Below are positions 54,418-63,254 of a stretch of 64,000 bases of DNA, piece by piece (position 1 is the first letter of the stretch; each line of letters begins with the position of its first letter). The stretch spans positions 558,001-622,000 of the forward strand of contig NZ_CP050299.1 of the NCBI RefSeq assembly GCF_014189455.1, read 5' to 3'. A program made the translations under genes and the position numbers. The DNA comes from Mesorhizobium huakuii. GTDB taxonomy: Bacteria > Pseudomonadota > Alphaproteobacteria > Rhizobiales > Rhizobiaceae. A model generated the notes under the pieces. That model ran no database searches, had not been told where the DNA came from, and saw nothing but the letters and a program-made list of their open reading frames with translations.

Positions 54418-56530
54418 GATCGGCGTTGCCCTTCTGGCGCTCATCGGGTTCTGGCTCCTGTGGAGCCTGGCTTATGAAATCGTCGTAGCGTCGCGCTGGG
54501 CACCGGCCCGCTTCCCGAGCGAGGGCGCAACCCGCTGGGCACTTTTGCGCATGCAGAACAATGATCGCACCGCGAGCGTCTTCCTGATCGCCTGGAAGCA
54601 TTTTTACGCGCGCGTCTTCTTTCCGCTGACGCAGGTCGAGGCGTTGATCCGCGCCGGCATCGCCGTCGGCAGCGTCGTGGTGCTGGGGCTCGCCGTCTGG
54701 CTTTTCGCGACTGTCAATCGCCGGCAGATGCCCTATGGCGAGGCCCGTTTCGGCACCGTGCTGGAAGCGGCGAAACAGGGCCTGACAGCAAAGCAAGGGA
54801 TCATCCTCGGCAAGCTCGCCGGGGCCACGATCCGCTCCGACGAGCCCGCTCACATTCTCGTCGTCGGTCCGTCGCGCTCGGGCAAGGGCACGGGCTTCGT
54901 TCTGCCGAATGGCTATCTCTGGCAAGGCTCGGCCGTGTTCTTCGACCCGAAGCGGGAGAATTTTGAGGCGCTCGCGAACCATCGTCGCGCAATGGGCAAC
55001 AAGGTCTTTATGTTTTCGCCTGGCTCGAACGACACACATCGCTACAATCCACTCGACTTCGTGCGGCGCGACGAGCGGATGGCGACCGACTGTCTGGTCG
55101 TCGCCTCCTTCGTCATCCCGGAGAAGGCGGACGATACTTGGGCGGGTGCCGGACGCCTGCTGCTCTCTGCGCTGATCGGCTACGTGCTCTCCTCGCCGCT
55201 TATCGCTGGCGCGCAGCACATGCGTAGCGTTGCGCGCATGACGACGACGGGTAAGGATATCTCCTCCGTGCTGCGCGCCATCGTGAAGACCGAGCGCCTG
55301 CACCTGCCGACATGGGTCGTCGATAGCTTCAACCAATATATCGCCCTGGAGCCGGAAACCAGGAATTCGGCCGTCTTCAACGTCAACATGGCAATGTCGC
55401 TGTGGAACAACGGTCTGATCTCGGCCGCTACGGAGACATCTGATTTCGACATCCGCGAGCTCAGGCGCCATCGGATGACGATCTTCATCGGCTGCACCAT
55501 CGCCGAGTTGTCGATCTTCCGACCGCTGATCCGCATCCTGTTCCAGCAAATCCACGACTTGATGATGGTGAAAATCCCGGGCGAGGACGAGCCGCATCAG
55601 GTGCTGCTCATGCTCGACGAATTCTACCACGTCGGCCGCATGGATTCCTTGATCTCGAAGATCACGATCAGCGCGGGATATGGTTTTCGCATGGCGATCG
55701 TCATGCAGGACATTGCCCAGCTCGACGAGCTCTATGGCAAGAACAAGCGCATCACCACCGTCTCCGGTTCGCAGATCAAGCTCTTCATCCAGATCAACGA
55801 TCTGGAGACCTCGGAATTCGTATCTGAGATGCTGGGCGAGACGACGCAGGTCTACAAGACGCCGGTGATGCGACCGGGGCAGGGGATCTTCGCGCCACGC
55901 CTCTGGGCCCCACACTACACCCCGCGACCGCTGTGCAGTCCACTCGAGTTGCGCGAGATGTCCGCGCGGACCTCGATCCTGATGGTCAAGAACTCGCGCT
56001 CCTTTCAGCTTACCAAGATCCGGCACTATCAGGATCAGCCATATCGGCGGCTTTACCAAACAGCTAAGGCACATCCGCCCAGCTTGCCCACGCTGCGTAA
56101 ATGGCAGGATGAGGTTCTCAACGGTGCCATCAGCCCGGCGCCGAGCCTGGAGGCGGCCGAAGACGAGGCTCAGCCTCCGCAGCTCCAACGCAACGCCGAA
56201 AAAACACCGCCTGAAGCTGCACCGAAGAACGAATATGCTCGCGGCAGCGTTAAGTCTCCGGCCGAGCCTGCTTTCCTTCCCACGCCACCAATCGTCGCGA
56301 AAAAGATCCCTGTTAAGCAATCCCGAAAGGTTTTGGCGCTCGGCGAGGAGCCCAACGCCCCGCAAGACGAGAACTGCAATATTCGTGACCTGCTGGCCGC
56401 TAGCGAGCGTACCCAACGAGACGACTTCGATGTAATGGCGGCATCAGCTCGCACCGCGTCCATAGCGCCGAAACTCGAGGAAGCTTTATCGGCGCTCGCC
56501 ACCTTGCAGGAGCAGTTTGGGGATGACTAA
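54395..56530 (+). CDS. virD4: VirD4/TraG-type coupling protein
   Basis: The 711-residue ATPase brings the relaxase-DNA complex to the channel. It has two N-terminal membrane helices (residues 5-30 and about 75-105), Walker A GPSRSGKGTGFVLP (about residue 157), FFDPKRENFEAL, a Walker B region LLMLDEFYHVGRM and a variable Pro/Ala-rich C-terminal tail (after about residue 565). ATG 54395 has GAGGAAGG upstream; it overlaps the end of virB11 by 23 bases. Confidence 0.95.
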   Translation: MARVVAFRIGVALLALIGFWLLWSLAYEIVVASRWAPARFPSEGATRWALLRMQNNDRTASVFLIAWKHFYARVFFPLTQVEALIRAGIAVGSVVVLGLAVWLFATVNRRQMPYGEARFGTVLEAAKQGLTAKQGIILGKLAGATIRSDEPAHILVVGPSRSGKGTGFVLPNGYLWQGSAVFFDPKRENFEALANHRRAMGNKVFMFSPGSNDTHRYNPLDFVRRDERMATDCLVVASFVIPEKADDTWAGAGRLLLSALIGYVLSSPLIAGAQHMRSVARMTTTGKDISSVLRAIVKTERLHLPTWVVDSFNQYIALEPETRNSAVFNVNMAMSLWNNGLISAATETSDFDIRELRRHRMTIFIGCTIAELSIFRPLIRILFQQIHDLMMVKIPGEDEPHQVLLMLDEFYHVGRMDSLISKITISAGYGFRMAIVMQDIAQLDELYGKNKRITTVSGSQIKLFIQINDLETSEFVSEMLGETTQVYKTPVMRPGQGIFAPRLWAPHYTPRPLCSPLELREMSARTSILMVKNSRSFQLTKIRHYQDQPYRRLYQTAKAHPPSLPTLRKWQDEVLNGAISPAPSLEAAEDEAQPPQLQRNAEKTPPEAAPKNEYARGSVKSPAEPAFLPTPPIVAKKIPVKQSRKVLALGEEPNAPQDENCNIRDLLAASERTQRDDFDVMAASARTASIAPKLEEALSALATLQEQFGDD

Positions 56531-56674
56531 ATTTCCTTATCGTCGACGCGAGGTCCGCCGTTGTCAACGGCCGTCGCCACTGCGCAGCTCATCCACATTG
56601 GTGCCAACACTGCCATGGGCTTCTTGACCGAAGCGAGCGCTGGGACATGCATGGCAGACGATTTGCTGCTGCGT

Positions 56675-57193
56675 TCATATCGCGGCTATCGCCTTGGCGA
56701 TCGCGGCGAAAGGCAGGACCAGGTATAGCGGCGCGTCATCGAGACGGACAGCACCGTAGCCCTCATACCAGCGTGCGGCCTGGTCGCCTTTGGCGTCGAT
56801 AAGCAGGGCGACGCCGCCGACTTCCTGCGCGACTGCTATGCAGCGTCTCCCTGCGGCGAGTAGCAAACCGCCACCGAGCCCGCGGCCTTGTATCTTACGA
56901 TCCACTGCGAGGCGACCGAGACGGTAGACCGGCGCGTTGTTGCGGCCGAGGCCACGCCTGGCGACCGTTGGTGTGCGGGCATAGTCCATCGAGGCAGGAC
57001 TCAGGGAATAGAACCCGAGGATGTGCGAAGAATCTTCCGCCGTCACGGCGACGAACGTTTTTGCGCCGCCGCTTTCGTGGTTTTGACGCGCGAAGCGCTG
57101 TAGATAGGTATTGAGGTCCGCGTCGCCACAGTTGAAGGCGGCACGATCGTGCTGTTTACTGATCGGCACTTCCTGCCAGATGACGGAACTCAC
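56675..57193 (-). CDS. GNAT acetyltransferase toxin (TacT-like)
   Basis: The 172-residue protein is a GNAT-fold acetyltransferase of the TacT/AtaT toxin type, which acetylates aminoacyl-tRNA and stops translation. Typical parts are FNCGDADLNTYLQRFARQ, LGFYSLSP, the acetyl-CoA loop QGRGLGGGLL and the tyrosine in RWYEGYGAV. It is coupled to the upstream DUF1778 antitoxin (ATGA at 57190-57193). The pair may stabilise the conjugative element. Confidence 0.9.
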   Translation of the reverse strand: MSSVIWQEVPISKQHDRAAFNCGDADLNTYLQRFARQNHESGGAKTFVAVTAEDSSHILGFYSLSPASMDYARTPTVARRGLGRNNAPVYRLGRLAVDRKIQGRGLGGGLLLAAGRRCIAVAQEVGGVALLIDAKGDQAARWYEGYGAVRLDDAPLYLVLPFAAIAKAIAAI

Positions 57194-57465
57194 GCGAGGG
57201 TCTGACCGGCCTTGGCGGCACGGATAAGACGGTCGGTAGGCGCCGGCGGATTCTCGAGCAGGTCGAGGACGCGCAGGCTGTCGCGTTCTGACAGCGCGAG
57301 ATGTTCGGCGCGTTCGATCGCGGCCTGGGCGTCACGCAGCGCTGAGCGCGTGACAAACTCGGTTAGACCGACATTCGACAAGGCCGCTGCACGTGCGATC
57401 ACGGCTTTTGCTTCTGGCGGAATCCGGAAATCGATTCGGCCATTGTCACTGACATTGCGGGGCAT
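57190..57465 (-). CDS. DUF1778 (TacA-like) antitoxin
   Basis: The 91-residue RHH antitoxin (RIDFRIPPEAKAVIARAAAL, NVGLTEFVTRSALRDAQ) neutralises the neighbouring GNAT toxin through its C-terminal tail. ATG 57465 has AAGGAG upstream. A longer open frame upstream is not needed. A perfect palindrome 28-46 bases before the start is its likely operator. Confidence 0.9.
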   Translation of the reverse strand: MPRNVSDNGRIDFRIPPEAKAVIARAAALSNVGLTEFVTRSALRDAQAAIERAEHLALSERDSLRVLDLLENPPAPTDRLIRAAKAGQTLA

Positions 57466-57492
57466 AGGTATCTCCTTTGGCCCGATAATATA

Positions 57493-57511
57493 GTACGGAT
57501 TGAATCCGTAC
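57493..57511. promoter_or_regulatory. operator of the GNAT/DUF1778 pair
   Basis: GTACGGATT-G-AATCCGTAC is a perfect 9-bp inverted repeat around one base. It lies just upstream of the antitoxin gene next to a TATTAT-like -10, as expected for RHH autorepression. Confidence 0.7.
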
Positions 57512-57805
57512 ACCGTAAATCCTTTCGCCTTCGCTTCATAAGCATGGGAGATGGCTGTTCCCAATCTTTCGAACCGTCCCGATGTGACGCTAGTCGCCAT
57601 CCTGCATGGCCGATGAGCCCGTGTTCTACGCCTCACCGTCAAAGCTTCAAATGAGGCGGTGTAGAGGAATATCTTAACGCCAGCGAATGCGCCGCCGAAG
57701 CCCATCCGCCGGATCATCCGCGACTGGCTCGTTACTCATGGACATCTCAAACCCGGGGTGGCCAGAACCCTCGGCCCACTTTCTTGTTGCATGTTTCACG
57801 ATCGA

Positions 57806-57821
57806 TGTGTATTTATACACA
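57806..57821. promoter_or_regulatory. candidate hicAB operator
   Basis: TGTGTAT-TT-ATACACA is a perfect 7-bp inverted repeat with a 2-base centre, ending on the A of the hicA ATG. HicB-type antitoxins usually bind palindromes in their own promoter. Confidence 0.55.
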
Positions 57822-58009
57822 TGAAAAGTGCAGCAGTGATCCAGGCCCTAGAGGCTGATGGTTGGTATGAAGTCGCTCGAAAGGGCAGTCACGCACAATT
57901 CAAACATGAAAAGAAGCCGGGCCGAGTCACAGTCCCGCATCCTAAAAGGGATATCCCTTTGGGAACTTTGCGGAGCATTGAACGTCAATCCGGTCTAAAA
58001 CTGAGGTAG
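57821..58009 (+). CDS. hicA: HicA-type mRNA interferase toxin
   Basis: The 62-residue toxin has the double-stranded-RNA-binding-like HicA fold: MKSAAVIQALEADGWYEVAR, catalytic histidine in KGSHAQFKH and VTVPHPKRDIPLGTLRSI. I start at ATG 57821, inside a palindrome, as the longer frame upstream is not HicA-like. It cleaves mRNA unless bound by HicB, encoded 5 bases downstream. Confidence 0.93.
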   Translation: MKSAAVIQALEADGWYEVARKGSHAQFKHEKKPGRVTVPHPKRDIPLGTLRSIERQSGLKLR

Positions 58010-58014
58010 AGACA

Positions 58015-58416
58015 ATGAAGCAGTATATCGGACTGATCCATAAGGATGCCGAGAGCGACTTCGGCGTGTCCTTTCCCGATTTCCCCGGCGTCGTCACGGC
58101 CGGTACAGATCTAGATGATGCTCGCGCTATGGCCGAGGAGGCGCTGGCCTTTCATATCGAGGGGCTCGCGGAAGATGGTGAGGCTATTCCAGAGCCCTCC
58201 AGCTTGGAGAATGTCATGGCCGACGCCGAGAACCGTCGCGGTGTTGCAATCTTGGTGGCGGTCAAGACCGAGGCGAAGAAGGCAGTGCGTGTCAATGTCA
58301 CGCTTCCCGAAGATGTCCTCAATCGGATCGATGCCTTTGCCGAAGCCCATGGATATACCCGCTCGGGGTTTATTGCCCAGGCAACCCAGAAGGTCATGGA
58401 GTTGGAGGCGGCTTAG
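58015..58416 (+). CDS. hicB: HicB-type antitoxin
   Basis: The 133-residue protein has the partial RNase H-like HicB domain (YIGLIHKDAESDFGVSFPDF, MAEEALAFHIEGLAEDGE) and a C-terminal RHH DNA-binding part (VNVTLPEDVLNRIDAFAEAH, YTRSGFIAQAT). It neutralises HicA and should repress the operon through the palindrome at hicA. Confidence 0.93.
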   Translation: MKQYIGLIHKDAESDFGVSFPDFPGVVTAGTDLDDARAMAEEALAFHIEGLAEDGEAIPEPSSLENVMADAENRRGVAILVAVKTEAKKAVRVNVTLPEDVLNRIDAFAEAHGYTRSGFIAQATQKVMELEAA

Positions 58417-58511
58417 CCGCCCCCAAATATCGCCCCGAACATGGCCGGCGTCATTGCCGCCCCCCTCGGCACCACCATCACGAACTCGCTTTCATGGTCA
58501 ACATGGATGCG

Positions 58512-58760
58512 TTACTCGCCGCCGTGAACTGTCTGCATCCTCTCGGCAGGGAGACGAGCAAGAACCTCAATCTCGTTGTTGATCGCCTTGGCCTCGGTAC
58601 CATAGGGCTGAAGTCGATCCGTTCATGCACACCTCCTTTCTTCGGCGCTGCTAATCTGGCTAGGCCTCGCGACGTCCCTGTGGCGAAAGTTTGGGTTTGC
58701 GGCCGAACTGGAAGCCATTGGCCTTGGCGCGGACGCGACCATTCGAGGTGTTTTCCTGAA
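58512..58760 (-). pseudogene. serine-recombinase (resolvase) tail and small ORF remnant
   Basis: Minus-strand 58755-58660 encodes GRVRAKANGFQFGRKPKLS, the hinge and DNA-binding start of Tn3-type resolvases, ending at TAG. The catalytic domain is missing. Just after it, AAAGGAGG and ATG 58626 introduce a short frame; the neighbouring frame reads YGTEAKAINNEIEVLARLPA to TAA 58512, so a small gene seems broken by one base. Function unknown. Confidence 0.45.
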
Positions 58761-58828
58761 TCCTGCGCCGCCCGCGCGATCCCTCATCTGGACCGCGTCC
58801 GACCTTTGCAAAGCAGATCGCGCGATCG

Positions 58829-61156
58829 TCAACTTATCCTCTGGCCCTTGGTTGCCTGCACTTCGGCTTTGTCAGCATCGATTTCTTGAAGCACCTTTTC
58901 CTGTTCCAATTGGAGCGCCACAATCGCATCGGTCTGAAGCAGCGACTGCGGCAGCGGCTGTGCGGGATGATCGGCGAGCACACGCGAGGCCTCGATGGCG
59001 GCCGCAGCTTCGCGTGCCTCACGGGCGGCGGATTGTTGCGAGTTCGCGACGATGGCCCGATCTACACCAAGCTCGCGATGCGATGCCGGGTCGATCCCGC
59101 CACGGGCCTCTTGTCGGCGCTCCATCTCGACGGCGCGATCGACAATCCGTTCCGCAGAGACGGCCTCCCGCTGTTCCTTCAGGCTAACCTGTTGAGCACG
59201 CGCGATCAGGCGATCGGCATTGACCCCTGCAATGGCCTCGACTTCGGAACGAGAGACCTCCTGCGCGCCGCGCTCCTGTGCGCGCTGGAGATCGATTCGG
59301 CTTGCGAGTGTCTCAAGGTACCGTGACGATGCCTCTCGAAACTGTTGCTTGGTCTCCCCATCGAGGAGATCGCTTGTGCGAGAAACCGCCTCGTTCATGA
59401 GGCGAAGATCCTTCGTCATCTGCGCCGATGTGACCGGCATGTCGTTAGTCTCCTTCGTAAAATGGTCAGCTCGTTTCCCGATCATGTCGAGGACATTGCC
59501 TAATGTCTGGGCCATCGCCAGTCGTTCAAACATTTGCTTCGCCAGCGCATTGTCTGGATGTTCCCGAGCGAGAGTTCGCCAGGCGGCGACGCTTTCGTTG
59601 ACAGCGCGACGATCAGGCTTCGAGGCGGGAAGCTTGATGGGGTTCGCCCGAGCGACACGGATCCGGTTCCTGGCATTGTGGATGAGTCGCTGGTTAGCAG
59701 GATCCGCCGCATAAGCGCGGTCACGTGCTTCCCGCGTCGGCCGTGGCCGCTCGGCCACGTCGACGATCGCCTTGTCCTTCGGGCCGTAACTCTGCGACGA
59801 TGCCCGTTCCTTCGCTGAAGTGGCGACGATTTTCAGCCCATGCGCCTGGGCGTGCTGAGCATACACCTCGCGCCATTCTCGGAACGTCTCACGGCCCGGA
59901 TGGATCTTCTGTCCGGATTCATTTCTCACCGTGATGATGGCGTGGGCATGGATATGCCCGTCGGCTTGCTTGTCGGTGTGAACGCCAAACATGAACTTGT
60001 GGTCGGCGAACCGGTCATGCAAGAACGCGCGGACGGCGTCGGTTAGGGCCGCGACATCCGCCCCAGTCTTCGCCGACATGATCAGGTGCATTGTGTCGCG
60101 CGCGGACTGCGACCGCAGCGACGGTCCCCATTCTCGCGCGGCGACGCGCGCATCGGCGACATTCGACAAAACCTTGCCATGATCGTCGACCACGGCGCCC
60201 TTCTCGATCAGCTTGTTTAGTCGATAGGTCACACCGTCTCGACCGTGGGTGGTGGGGCCTGGATCAACGCTCACGGCATGCCTCGGATGGCCGGTCGCCG
60301 CCTCTATCCGCGCCTTCACCGTCGCCTCCGATCGGATATTGAGCCGGCGCTGAGTAAACCCAACCTCCGCATCGCCAACCCGTTCCTCCCGGACTCGCAA
60401 CCGCTCCTTGGGGGATCCAGCCATCGACACAACGAGCCGCGCCTCCAGCTCGCCCGACGGTGTCGCATCGAGACGATAGGCATAGCGATGGCCCTCGAAT
60501 CCGGCAACCATCGCCTTCTCATAAGTCTGTCGCCCTGCCGGTGCGTCGCGCACGCCGTGAAGCTTCAAGCGCATGGCAGCCACGTCCTGGCTCTCTGCAC
60601 GCTTCGCGAAACTGGTGGACCAGACCTTGATCTCGTTGGCCACAGCTTCACGATCGCCAAGCATGCGCCCATCGTGGGTCTCAAGCGCGACCTCCTCGCG
60701 CTGCACATACTGGCCCGTTGCCGTGACGCGCGCGACGCCCCGTGCGTAGGACACCACTTTGATGACCGCCGGCTGATAGCCCGCCGCCAGTTGCCGGGCG
60801 CGGCCGATAGCCCCACCACCCTGCGCTCCACCACTGCTCGAAAGATTTCCAGCGATCGGCGCCGTCGGCGACCCAGATCCGGTGTTCCCCGCCAGCCCGC
60901 CAGCGCCTCCCCTGGCCGCCGCCGGCAGCAACCGACGCCGCTCCTCGTCCTGTCCGCCCGAGATCGTCGCGCCACGAATGTCTGCCTGAGACGACGTACT
61001 TGGTAGCGACGAAACCCGCTTGGCTTTCGGTTGGCGCTCCTCGTCAATCGGCCTCGATACCCGTGGCCGCCCGCGTTCCTCGCGTGCCGTTTCGACGGCC
61101 CGCCGCGCAGCATTGACCTGCTCAAGCCACCATCCGATTTGAGCGGCCCGGCTCAA
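58829..61156 (-). CDS. conjugative relaxase (MobA/VirD2 type)
   Basis: The 775-residue protein has the relaxase histidine triad HTDKQADGHIHAHAII (about residues 390-405), plus TMHLIMSAKTGAD upstream of it. Relaxases nick oriT and lead the strand through the channel. The N-terminal 120 residues are Gly/Ser/Arg-rich and the C-terminal half is helical and charged, unlike the compact small-plasmid enzymes. The ATG overlaps the mobC stop (ATGA). It belongs to the MOBP/MOBQ-like group; I cannot decide the subfamily by eye. Confidence 0.88.
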   Translation of the reverse strand: MSRAAQIGWWLEQVNAARRAVETAREERGRPRVSRPIDEERQPKAKRVSSLPSTSSQADIRGATISGGQDEERRRLLPAAARGGAGGLAGNTGSGSPTAPIAGNLSSSGGAQGGGAIGRARQLAAGYQPAVIKVVSYARGVARVTATGQYVQREEVALETHDGRMLGDREAVANEIKVWSTSFAKRAESQDVAAMRLKLHGVRDAPAGRQTYEKAMVAGFEGHRYAYRLDATPSGELEARLVVSMAGSPKERLRVREERVGDAEVGFTQRRLNIRSEATVKARIEAATGHPRHAVSVDPGPTTHGRDGVTYRLNKLIEKGAVVDDHGKVLSNVADARVAAREWGPSLRSQSARDTMHLIMSAKTGADVAALTDAVRAFLHDRFADHKFMFGVHTDKQADGHIHAHAIITVRNESGQKIHPGRETFREWREVYAQHAQAHGLKIVATSAKERASSQSYGPKDKAIVDVAERPRPTREARDRAYAADPANQRLIHNARNRIRVARANPIKLPASKPDRRAVNESVAAWRTLAREHPDNALAKQMFERLAMAQTLGNVLDMIGKRADHFTKETNDMPVTSAQMTKDLRLMNEAVSRTSDLLDGETKQQFREASSRYLETLASRIDLQRAQERGAQEVSRSEVEAIAGVNADRLIARAQQVSLKEQREAVSAERIVDRAVEMERRQEARGGIDPASHRELGVDRAIVANSQQSAAREAREAAAAIEASRVLADHPAQPLPQSLLQTDAIVALQLEQEKVLQEIDADKAEVQATKGQRIS

Positions 61157-61551
61157 GAGCGGACTTCCTCCGACAGTGTAAGCTTCGCAACACGTCGAAG
61201 CTTGGAGCCATAGGCGACGGTCATCTCGGTGAGCTCTTCATTGATCGTCGCGATCACCTCGTACAAGCCGCGCCACACGGCCTCCGTGTCCTCGATGCGC
61301 ACGGCCTGGCCACGGTGGATCGCTTTCAAGACCTGGGAGAGATTGCGCCCAACCATCCGGACTTGGTAGGCGAGATCCACGATGACCACAGTGTTCTCGG
61401 CAGAAAGTGCGGGGCCGGCCTGAACCGACGCCCGGATCAACCGTCGTACGACCTCGGCCTTCGGCAAGCCGAACAGTGCCACTGCCTCCTGAAGGCGCCG
61501 CTCATCCAGCTCCGACAGCTCCGTGCGGAGCCTTGGTTTGCGTCTCGGCAT
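61153..61551 (-). CDS. mobC: MobC-type relaxosome accessory protein
   Basis: The 132-residue protein has an RHH-type N-terminus (RLRTELSELDERRLQEAVAL, KAEVVRRLIRASV) and a helical C-terminus with VRMVGRNLSQVLKAIHRG, the MobC signature (R-x-x-x-N-L-x-Q). It helps melt oriT for the relaxase. I start at ATG 61551; the longer frame to 61674 would run into oriT. The stop overlaps the relaxase ATG. Confidence 0.85.
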   Translation of the reverse strand: MPRRKPRLRTELSELDERRLQEAVALFGLPKAEVVRRLIRASVQAGPALSAENTVVIVDLAYQVRMVGRNLSQVLKAIHRGQAVRIEDTEAVWRGLYEVIATINEELTEMTVAYGSKLRRVAKLTLSEEVRS

Positions 61552-61658
61552 TGCAGCGGAACTGGCCACAGCGTCCTCCCTTCTCTTCTCGGCCGACGGG
61601 CTCAAGCTTCGCCGGCAGGCAACGCGCGTCAGCGCCCTGGCTGCGTCCAGCAGCCTCC

Positions 61659-61686
61659 CCGGTTTGGCCCACAAACCGGTATCTTG
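61659..61686. other. origin of transfer (oriT) with nic site
   Basis: CCGGTTTG-GCCCA-CAAACCGG (61659-61679) is a perfect 8-bp inverted repeat. Directly after it comes TATCTTG followed by TC (61680-61688), which fits the P-type nic consensus YATCYTG/Y, with cutting expected after G61686. It lies 108 bases upstream of mobC, the normal place. No other site in the mob region fits as well. Confidence 0.75.
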
Positions 61687-61690
61687 TCAA

Positions 61691-61709
61691 CAAATATCTA
61701 TTATAATGA
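61691..61709. promoter_or_regulatory. AT-rich 19-bp motif, copy 3
   Basis: CAAATAT-CTATT-ATAATGA, two bases after the nic region. It lies in the divergent region between mobC and the VirC1-like gene and shares the AATAT-CTATT core with copy 2. Confidence 0.5.
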
Positions 61710-62059
61710 ACTCCAATGGCCCAAGGAGAGCAGCCGCCCCATGCCCTGCCGTGCCCGCCTGCGCTGTGCCGCGATCCGCCCCATAGCGCTATCCCCACCC
61801 GTTGTTACCGCAATACTGATTTGACGCCTTTTGATATGAATACACCTGTCAGGACCCCCGCTATGCCTCAGGGGTCGGGATTGTTCTCCTCCAAGATTGC
61901 CGTATGTCGCGAAACGCGAGTTACAGCATTACCCGGAAGTGTCATTGCCGCCTTGGAGCAAACGTGCCTTGCGGTATTGCCGCTTTGCCGAAACACAGCA
62001 CTGCCGCATTCTCTCATTGGAGGACCGCGCGAACAACGACTTGCACGATTTCCGACCTC

Positions 62060-62078
62060 GTAATATCTAATATATTGT
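62060..62078. promoter_or_regulatory. AT-rich 19-bp motif, copy 4
   Basis: GTAATAT-CTAAT-ATATTGT, 47 bases before the VirC1-like start. Fifteen or more of 19 positions agree with copy 2. The 61710-62059 stretch between copies 3 and 4 holds no gene I can support; short repeats of the kind TTGCCG occur there. Confidence 0.5.
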
Positions 62079-62124
62079 TTTGGTCATTTCGCTGTCGCGA
62101 TCGCGGCGCCACGAGGAGCCTTTC

Positions 62125-62826
62125 ATGCCGAGCATCTTCGCCATCGCAAACCCAAAAGGAGGCTCCGGGAAAACCACCGTCGCCATTATCCTTGCCGGCG
62201 AGTTCGCCAATCACGACTATTCCGTCGCCATCGTCGACGCGGATCCTCAGGGCTCCGCCTACCAATGGCATGCATCTTCGGTCGCGCGGGATCTCAGTCC
62301 GAAAGGGATCGATCTCGTGCGCGCGCCGGATGAACAGAGCCTCGCACAAGCGCTCGAGCGCCTTGACAGCCATGACGTCGTCGTCATCGACACGCCGGGC
62401 TATTACGGACCAGTGCTTACCCATTCGGCGCTGCGCGCCGACCTCGTCGTCCTGCCCTGTAGGGTTCACACCTTCGATGCATCGCAGGTCGTGCGCTCCA
62501 TCCGCAACCTCGAGCAGCATGCCCACGCAGCCAATCTCCCCATGAGCCAGCACCGCGTTCTCTTCAACGAATATGACAGTCTCGACCGCAACACCAGGCC
62601 GCTGCGCGAAGTCCTCGCCTATCTCAACGCCGAGCAGGTGCCCATCTGCGCCAACGCGCTCTATCGGCGCGTCACCTATCGAACGATGACCAGCGGCCAC
62701 GGTACACTCTACCAGATGAGCGACACGGATGAGTCGATCCGCAAGGCCCGCTACAATGCCGACCAGGTCGTCCGCGAATTGCTCGCGGCGAGCCAGGGCG
62801 TCAATAACGGCGACAATGCCGCATGA
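62125..62826 (+). CDS. ParA/VirC1-like ATPase
   Basis: The 233-residue protein has the deviant Walker A of ParA/MinD ATPases (NPKGGSGKTTVAIIL, residues 9-23), AIVDADPQGSAYQW and VVIDTPGYYGP. VirC1 of Ti plasmids, a member of this family, brings the relaxosome to the cell pole and stimulates transfer. The place next to oriT, mobC and relaxase and the RHH partner downstream favour a VirC1-like role, but plasmid partition is also possible. GAGGAG lies before the ATG. The stop overlaps the next ATG. Confidence 0.85.
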   Translation: MPSIFAIANPKGGSGKTTVAIILAGEFANHDYSVAIVDADPQGSAYQWHASSVARDLSPKGIDLVRAPDEQSLAQALERLDSHDVVVIDTPGYYGPVLTHSALRADLVVLPCRVHTFDASQVVRSIRNLEQHAHAANLPMSQHRVLFNEYDSLDRNTRPLREVLAYLNAEQVPICANALYRRVTYRTMTSGHGTLYQMSDTDESIRKARYNADQVVRELLAASQGVNNGDNAA

Positions 62827-63254
62827 ACGAAACCGCCAAACCGCCCCGTCCTGCCCTGCCACGCGACGCCTTTCGCGCCCAGCGGATCTCGTCTGATCCG
62901 CCGCCCGGGGCCAAGCCCGTCGTCATCACACCGCATTACGACGATCAACCGACAACGCAGGCGTCAACCTCCGCTGCCCCGCAAACTCCTCACGCAACCC
63001 TGCCCAACAAGATCGAGGCGCCTAAGTCGGTACCGTCGGCCAAACCGAAGAGGGAAAATCCGCGCAAGCCGTTCGATGCCTATGGCGAACGCAGTTCGTC
63101 GCGCCCTTATGCACTTCGCTTGCCCGACGCCATCGATCTGGTCCTCAGGCAGATCGCCGCGGAGGAGCGCACGCATCCTCTACGCATCATCGATCGTGTT
63201 CTCCACGACTACCTGAAACGCATTGGACGTCTCCCGCCCTCGCACGACGCCTGA
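62823..63254 (+). CDS. RHH-type partner of the ParA-like protein (VirC2-like)
   Basis: The 143-residue protein has a disordered Pro/Ala/Thr-rich N-terminal half and a C-terminal helical RHH-like part (RPYALRLPDAIDLVLRQIAA, HPLRIIDRVLHDYLKRIG). This layout and the ATGA coupling to a ParA-like gene resemble VirC2, which binds DNA near the transfer origin. A ParB-type partition protein of the short kind is the alternative. Confidence 0.65.
   Translation: MNETAKPPRPALPRDAFRAQRISSDPPPGAKPVVITPHYDDQPTTQASTSAAPQTPHATLPNKIEAPKSVPSAKPKRENPRKPFDAYGERSSSRPYALRLPDAIDLVLRQIAAEERTHPLRIIDRVLHDYLKRIGRLPPSHDA

Noticed and set aside
54293..56416. 707-codon open frame on the minus strand opposite virD4
   Set aside because: Antisense shadow of a clear VirD4 gene; composition (His/Arg/Asp-rich) is typical of shadow frames.
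61710..62059. iterons of a replication origin between mobC and the ParA-like gene
   Set aside because: Short TTGCCG-like repeats occur but have no regular spacing or length, and no replication initiator gene is present.
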